Shown here: positions 61,621-64,000 of the stretch, piece after piece | How positions within the stretch are numbered: position 1 is the first letter of the stretch | How the letters are laid out: each line of letters begins with the position of its first letter | From: CAYWKU01 sp964459325 | GTDB lineage: Bacteria > RBG-13-61-14 > CAYWKU01 | Direction: 5' to 3' | Length of the DNA: 64,000 bases | NCBI GenBank assembly: GCA_964459325.1 | Contig: CAYWKU010000011.1 | Location: forward strand, 51,605 to 115,604 | Made by a program: the position numbers and the translations under genes | The notes under the pieces: generated by a model | The model's database searches: none | What the model was told of the DNA's origin: nothing | The model's input: only the letters and a program-made list of their open reading frames with translations

Positions 61621-62271
61621 TCATAAAAAGATGAGAAACAGACGCAACACCCCGTATATAACCCTTCCGAGGATGTTGCCGGGGTTTATTATCAACAGCC
61701 CGAAAATGATTATCAACCCGTATGGCTCTATTCGGGCGTATTTTTCGGCAAGGTCGTCGGGCAGAATCCAGGTCATCACCCTGCCCCCGTCCAGCGGCGG
61801 CACCGGTATCAGGTTGAAAATCCCCAGCACCACGTTGATTATCAACCCCCCGAACATCATGTGAGCCAGCGGCGTATACGCTCCCGCATCCACCGGATTC
61901 AGCGAATACAGGGGCAGCATCTTGAGCACCAGCACGCAAAACAGGGCCAGGAGCAGGTTGGTTACAGGGCCCGCCGCGGCGGTTATGCCCATCGTCTTCT
62001 TGGGGTCGCGGGTGCGGGTCGGGTTAATCGGCACCGGCTTGGCCCACCCGAAAGCCAACTGGCCCTTGCTCACTATAAGCAGGATTGCCGGAAGAATAAT
62101 GGTGCCCACCGGGTCTATATGCTTGATGGGGTTGAGGGTAAGCCTCCCCGCCATCTTGGCGGTGGGGTCGCCCATCCTGTAGGCGACGTAGCCGTGGCTT
62201 ACCTCGTGCAGAATGATGCTCATCAACACCGGTGGCGCATACAAAAGAATTTTCAGGGCTATATCTACCAT
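61621..62271 (-). CDS. Site-2-protease-like membrane metalloprotease (M50)
   Basis: 216 aa, about six helices. Zinc motif HEVSHGYVAY (HExxH, about 22) and the second ligand motif NLIPVPPLDGGRVM. Short, lacks PDZ or CBS domains. ATG 62271 has GGGAG upstream; the open frame continues to 62328 without support. First gene of the M50-trpS-scpA-scpB-rluB unit, a common arrangement. Substrate unknown. Confidence 0.92.
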   Translation of the reverse strand: MVDIALKILLYAPPVLMSIILHEVSHGYVAYRMGDPTAKMAGRLTLNPIKHIDPVGTIILPAILLIVSKGQLAFGWAKPVPINPTRTRDPKKTMGITAAAGPVTNLLLALFCVLVLKMLPLYSLNPVDAGAYTPLAHMMFGGLIINVVLGIFNLIPVPPLDGGRVMTWILPDDLAEKYARIEPYGLIIIFGLLIINPGNILGRVIYGVLRLFLIFL

Positions 62272-62323
62272 GTGGCTCCCTGAACCCGAATTTGTCGCGA
62301 TTGAAGTGGAAGGTTTATGCTGC

Positions 62324-62347
62324 GACAAGGGGCTTAAGCCCCTTGTC
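62324..62347. repeat. Perfect 24-bp palindrome, shared with the MITE-like element
   Basis: GACAAGGGGCTT followed by its exact complement. The same text with one change (CTTCAG for CTTAAG) occurs inside the MITE-like element at 58087-58108. A second hairpin, GGCGGGA-GGCA-TCCCGCC, lies at 62385-62402. The rest of 62272-62520 shows no gene. Confidence 0.6.
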
Positions 62348-62520
62348 TAACCGCCCGCTTGATTGAAATCCGGGTTAAATTAATGGCGGGAGGCATCCCG
62401 CCGCATGGGGTTAAGATATACAATGGCCCCCACCCCGTCAACGCTCATCGGGGGCAAAAAGGCAGCCGCCCTTGGTAAAATCGAAATCCCCTATTATCTT
62501 ACTGACTTAAAGGTTAGGCC

Positions 62521-63666
62521 ATGGGAAACAAAACCGACAGAAAAAAAGCGCTCGGAAAAGCCCGCAAAATAGTGGTGAAAGTGGGAAGTGCGCTCCTCAC
62601 CCGCGAAATCGAGGGCGAAGGAAGGTTTCTGGACTTCATCGTGTTCGAGCTTATCGCCCGTCAGATTGATTCCCTACTTGCCGACAAAAAGGACGTGCTC
62701 ATCGTCAGCTCCGGCGCCATGGCGGCGGGAGCCATGCGCCTGGGAAGGGGAGCCTTGCCCGAAAAAGTCACCGAAAAACAGGCTTGGGCAGCGCTCGGGC
62801 AACCTCAGCTCATGCAGCACTACGAGCAGGCGTTCAAACCCTACGGCCGCGTGGTGGCGCAGGTGCTGCTGACCCACGAAGACCTCGAAGACCGCAGGCG
62901 CTACATCAACGCCCGCAGGACACTGAACCTGCTTACCGAACTCGGAACGGTACCCGTTGTTAACGAAAACGACGTCATAGCCAGCGAAGAAATCAGGGTC
63001 GGGGACAACGACACCCTCTCGGCCCAGGTGGCTTCGCTGGTGGGCGCAGACCTGTTGATTATTTTAACGGTGGTGGAGGGGCTGATGAAGGATGGGGAAG
63101 TAATCGACACCGTTGAAAAAATCGACTCCGAAATAACGGCCCTCTCGGGCGGGCCCGGAAGTTCGGTTGGCATCGGCGGAATGGGCACCAAGCTGGAAGC
63201 CGCACGCATGGCCGGCGCGATGGGCATCCCCACGGTAATAGCTTGCGGGCAAAAGCCCGGAATATTGGAGAAAATTCTCGGCGGCGAAAAGGTCGGCACC
63301 CTGTTCCTGCCGAGCGGAGAAAGGGTCTCCAAGCGAAAACACTGGATTGCATGGGCACATAAGCCTCGCGGAACGCTGGTGGTGGACGACGGGGCCAGAA
63401 AAGCGGTCATCAAAAAGGGAAAAAGCCTCCTGCCAAAGGGGATATTGGAGATAAAGGGAAAGTTTCAGCGCGGCGAAGCAGTTTCCGTGGCCGGAGCCGA
63501 CGGAAAAGAGTTCGCGAGAGGTCTGGTTATCTATTCCAGCGACGAAATGGCCAAAATCATCGGCCTTCACAGCAATAAAATAGAAGAAACGCTGGGCTAC
63601 AAAATCGACAACGAAGCCATCCACCGCGACGACCTGACCCTGATGGACTCCGAATGCCCCGAATAA
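62521..63666 (+). CDS. proB: Glutamate 5-kinase
   Basis: 381 aa. First step of proline synthesis. Amino-acid kinase domain (about 1-260): KIVVKVGSALL, VLIVSSGAMAAGAMRLG, VPVVNENDVI, and GIGGMGTKLEAARMA; C-terminal PUA domain (about 285-370): GTLVVDDGARKAVIKKGKSL. The leader has only a weak RBS (AAAGG). No proA nearby in the window. Confidence 0.96.
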   Translation: MGNKTDRKKALGKARKIVVKVGSALLTREIEGEGRFLDFIVFELIARQIDSLLADKKDVLIVSSGAMAAGAMRLGRGALPEKVTEKQAWAALGQPQLMQHYEQAFKPYGRVVAQVLLTHEDLEDRRRYINARRTLNLLTELGTVPVVNENDVIASEEIRVGDNDTLSAQVASLVGADLLIILTVVEGLMKDGEVIDTVEKIDSEITALSGGPGSSVGIGGMGTKLEAARMAGAMGIPTVIACGQKPGILEKILGGEKVGTLFLPSGERVSKRKHWIAWAHKPRGTLVVDDGARKAVIKKGKSLLPKGILEIKGKFQRGEAVSVAGADGKEFARGLVIYSSDEMAKIIGLHSNKIEETLGYKIDNEAIHRDDLTLMDSECPE

Positions 63667-63789
63667 GTCCGTGAGGGCGTGCCACATATAACGCTTCCCG
63701 TGCCACGTCCCGCATCTTCAGCAACGGCGCGGGTTTCCGCCAAAAAGGTTGACTTTTTTTCGAAGTATAGGGGGGTATGTTTTTTTGCC

Positions 63790-63865
63790 ATGGTAGGCGC
63801 GGCACTCCTGCCGCGCGTTCCACGGTGTTGTTCCGTATGCCCGACAAGAGTGTCGGGCCTGCCAT
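63790..63865. repeat. REP-like facing pair
   Basis: Unit 1 (plus): GTAG 63793-63796, hairpin 63797-63816 (stem GCGCGGCA/TGCCGCGC, loop CTCC). Unit 2 (minus): hairpin 63839-63858 (stem GCCCGACA/TGTCGGGC), then CTGCCAT. Same plan as the pairs at 21.2 and 38.6 kb. Confidence 0.85.
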
Positions 63866-63940
63866 GTTTTAATTTCCGCATGGTGGTTTGTAGGAATTTC
63901 GGAAACAAAAAGTAGAAGCCAAACTTCGCGCCGAAGGCGC

Positions 63941-63985
63941 AAGGTAGGTTTTCTTTGCTTCTTTCTTTTTTCCAAAAGAAAGAAG
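63941..63985. repeat. 12-bp inverted repeat hairpin
   Basis: CTTCTTTCTTTT and AAAAGAAAGAAG face each other around a TTCC loop (within 63958-63985). A second small one, CTTCGCGCC ... GGCGCAAG, lies at about 63924-63942. The remainder of the 334-bp stretch 63667-64000 shows no gene. Confidence 0.5.
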
Positions 63986-64000
63986 GAGTTCTTTGACAAC

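Overview
The window looks like a chromosome segment of a diderm (Gram-negative-type) bacterium. Evidence: a complete mreBCD-mrdA-rodA cell-shape operon, a heptose-7-phosphate kinase of the LPS core pathway, many lipoproteins, a PpiD/SurA-type periplasmic chaperone and an outer-membrane-like beta-barrel. Base composition is moderately GC-rich throughout, apart from one AT-rich toxin-antitoxin-like island at 56.3-57.2 kb. Gene content (TreT-type trehalose synthase, DUF5752, DUF4416, Fe-S and flavin redox proteins, many TPR proteins) fits an uncultivated, probably anaerobic, deltaproteobacterium-like or candidate-phylum lineage; I cannot place it more precisely. No rRNA, CRISPR array, phage or transposase gene was seen. 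There is one tRNA (His).

Layout. 0-7 kb (minus): cysE-nifS-alkaline-phosphatase-superfamily membrane enzyme, a lipoprotein, and an ECF sigma / anti-sigma / small coiled-coil exported protein set. 7-11 kb (plus): phosphofructokinase, RNA 3'-phosphate cyclase, an Fe-S protein and a MaoC hydratase. 11-16.5 kb (minus): a five-gene osmoprotection operon, DUF5752-TreT-OtsB-MscS-OtsA. 16.7-18.8 kb (plus): two proteins that each look like an internally duplicated domain (class II aldolase; C_GCAxxG_C_C). Then tRNA-His. 19-21 kb (minus): DUF4177, PEGA-like lipoprotein and a flippase-like membrane protein under a near-consensus promoter. 21.4-25.6 kb (plus): an exported beta-propeller/FN3 protein with a Cys-type C-terminal anchor, a beta-barrel, truA and a coiled-coil membrane protein. 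25.6-31 kb (minus): rodA-mrdA-mreD-mreC-mreB. 31-34.6 kb: PpiD-like chaperone and MgtC/DUF4010 protein.

34.8-43.1 kb (minus): an Opp/Dpp-type importer without ATPases, a DsbD-alpha-like lipoprotein, DUF4416, a QueG-like Fe-S protein, the heptose kinase, a TPR protein with a C-terminal helix-turn-helix, and Gmd. 43.4-47.6 kb (plus): a four-gene secreted set (LPP20-like, TPR-SLH, FecR-like, CarboxypepD_reg-LPP20-like) behind a strong promoter; this is the best candidate here for an undescribed envelope system. 47.9-50.3 kb: prepilin peptidase translationally coupled to a histidine kinase. 50.3-56.3 kb: glycosyltransferase, RlmN, TPR proteins, DUF3108-like and HD proteins. 56.4-57.2 kb: PIN/UPF0175-type toxin-antitoxin pair. 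57.3-63.7 kb: flavodoxin-like reductase, then rluB-scpB-scpA-trpS-M50 protease (minus), and proB.

The non-coding DNA is rich in mobile palindromes. A REP-like family (GTAG next to a hairpin whose stem varies by compensatory changes) occurs singly or as facing pairs at 21.2, 38.6 and 63.8 kb, with diverged copies at 34.6 and 43.4 kb. A 196-bp MITE-like element at 58.0 kb has 12-bp terminal inverted repeats and a perfect 6-bp target duplication. Two more inverted-repeat elements lie at 11.0 and 47.7 kb.
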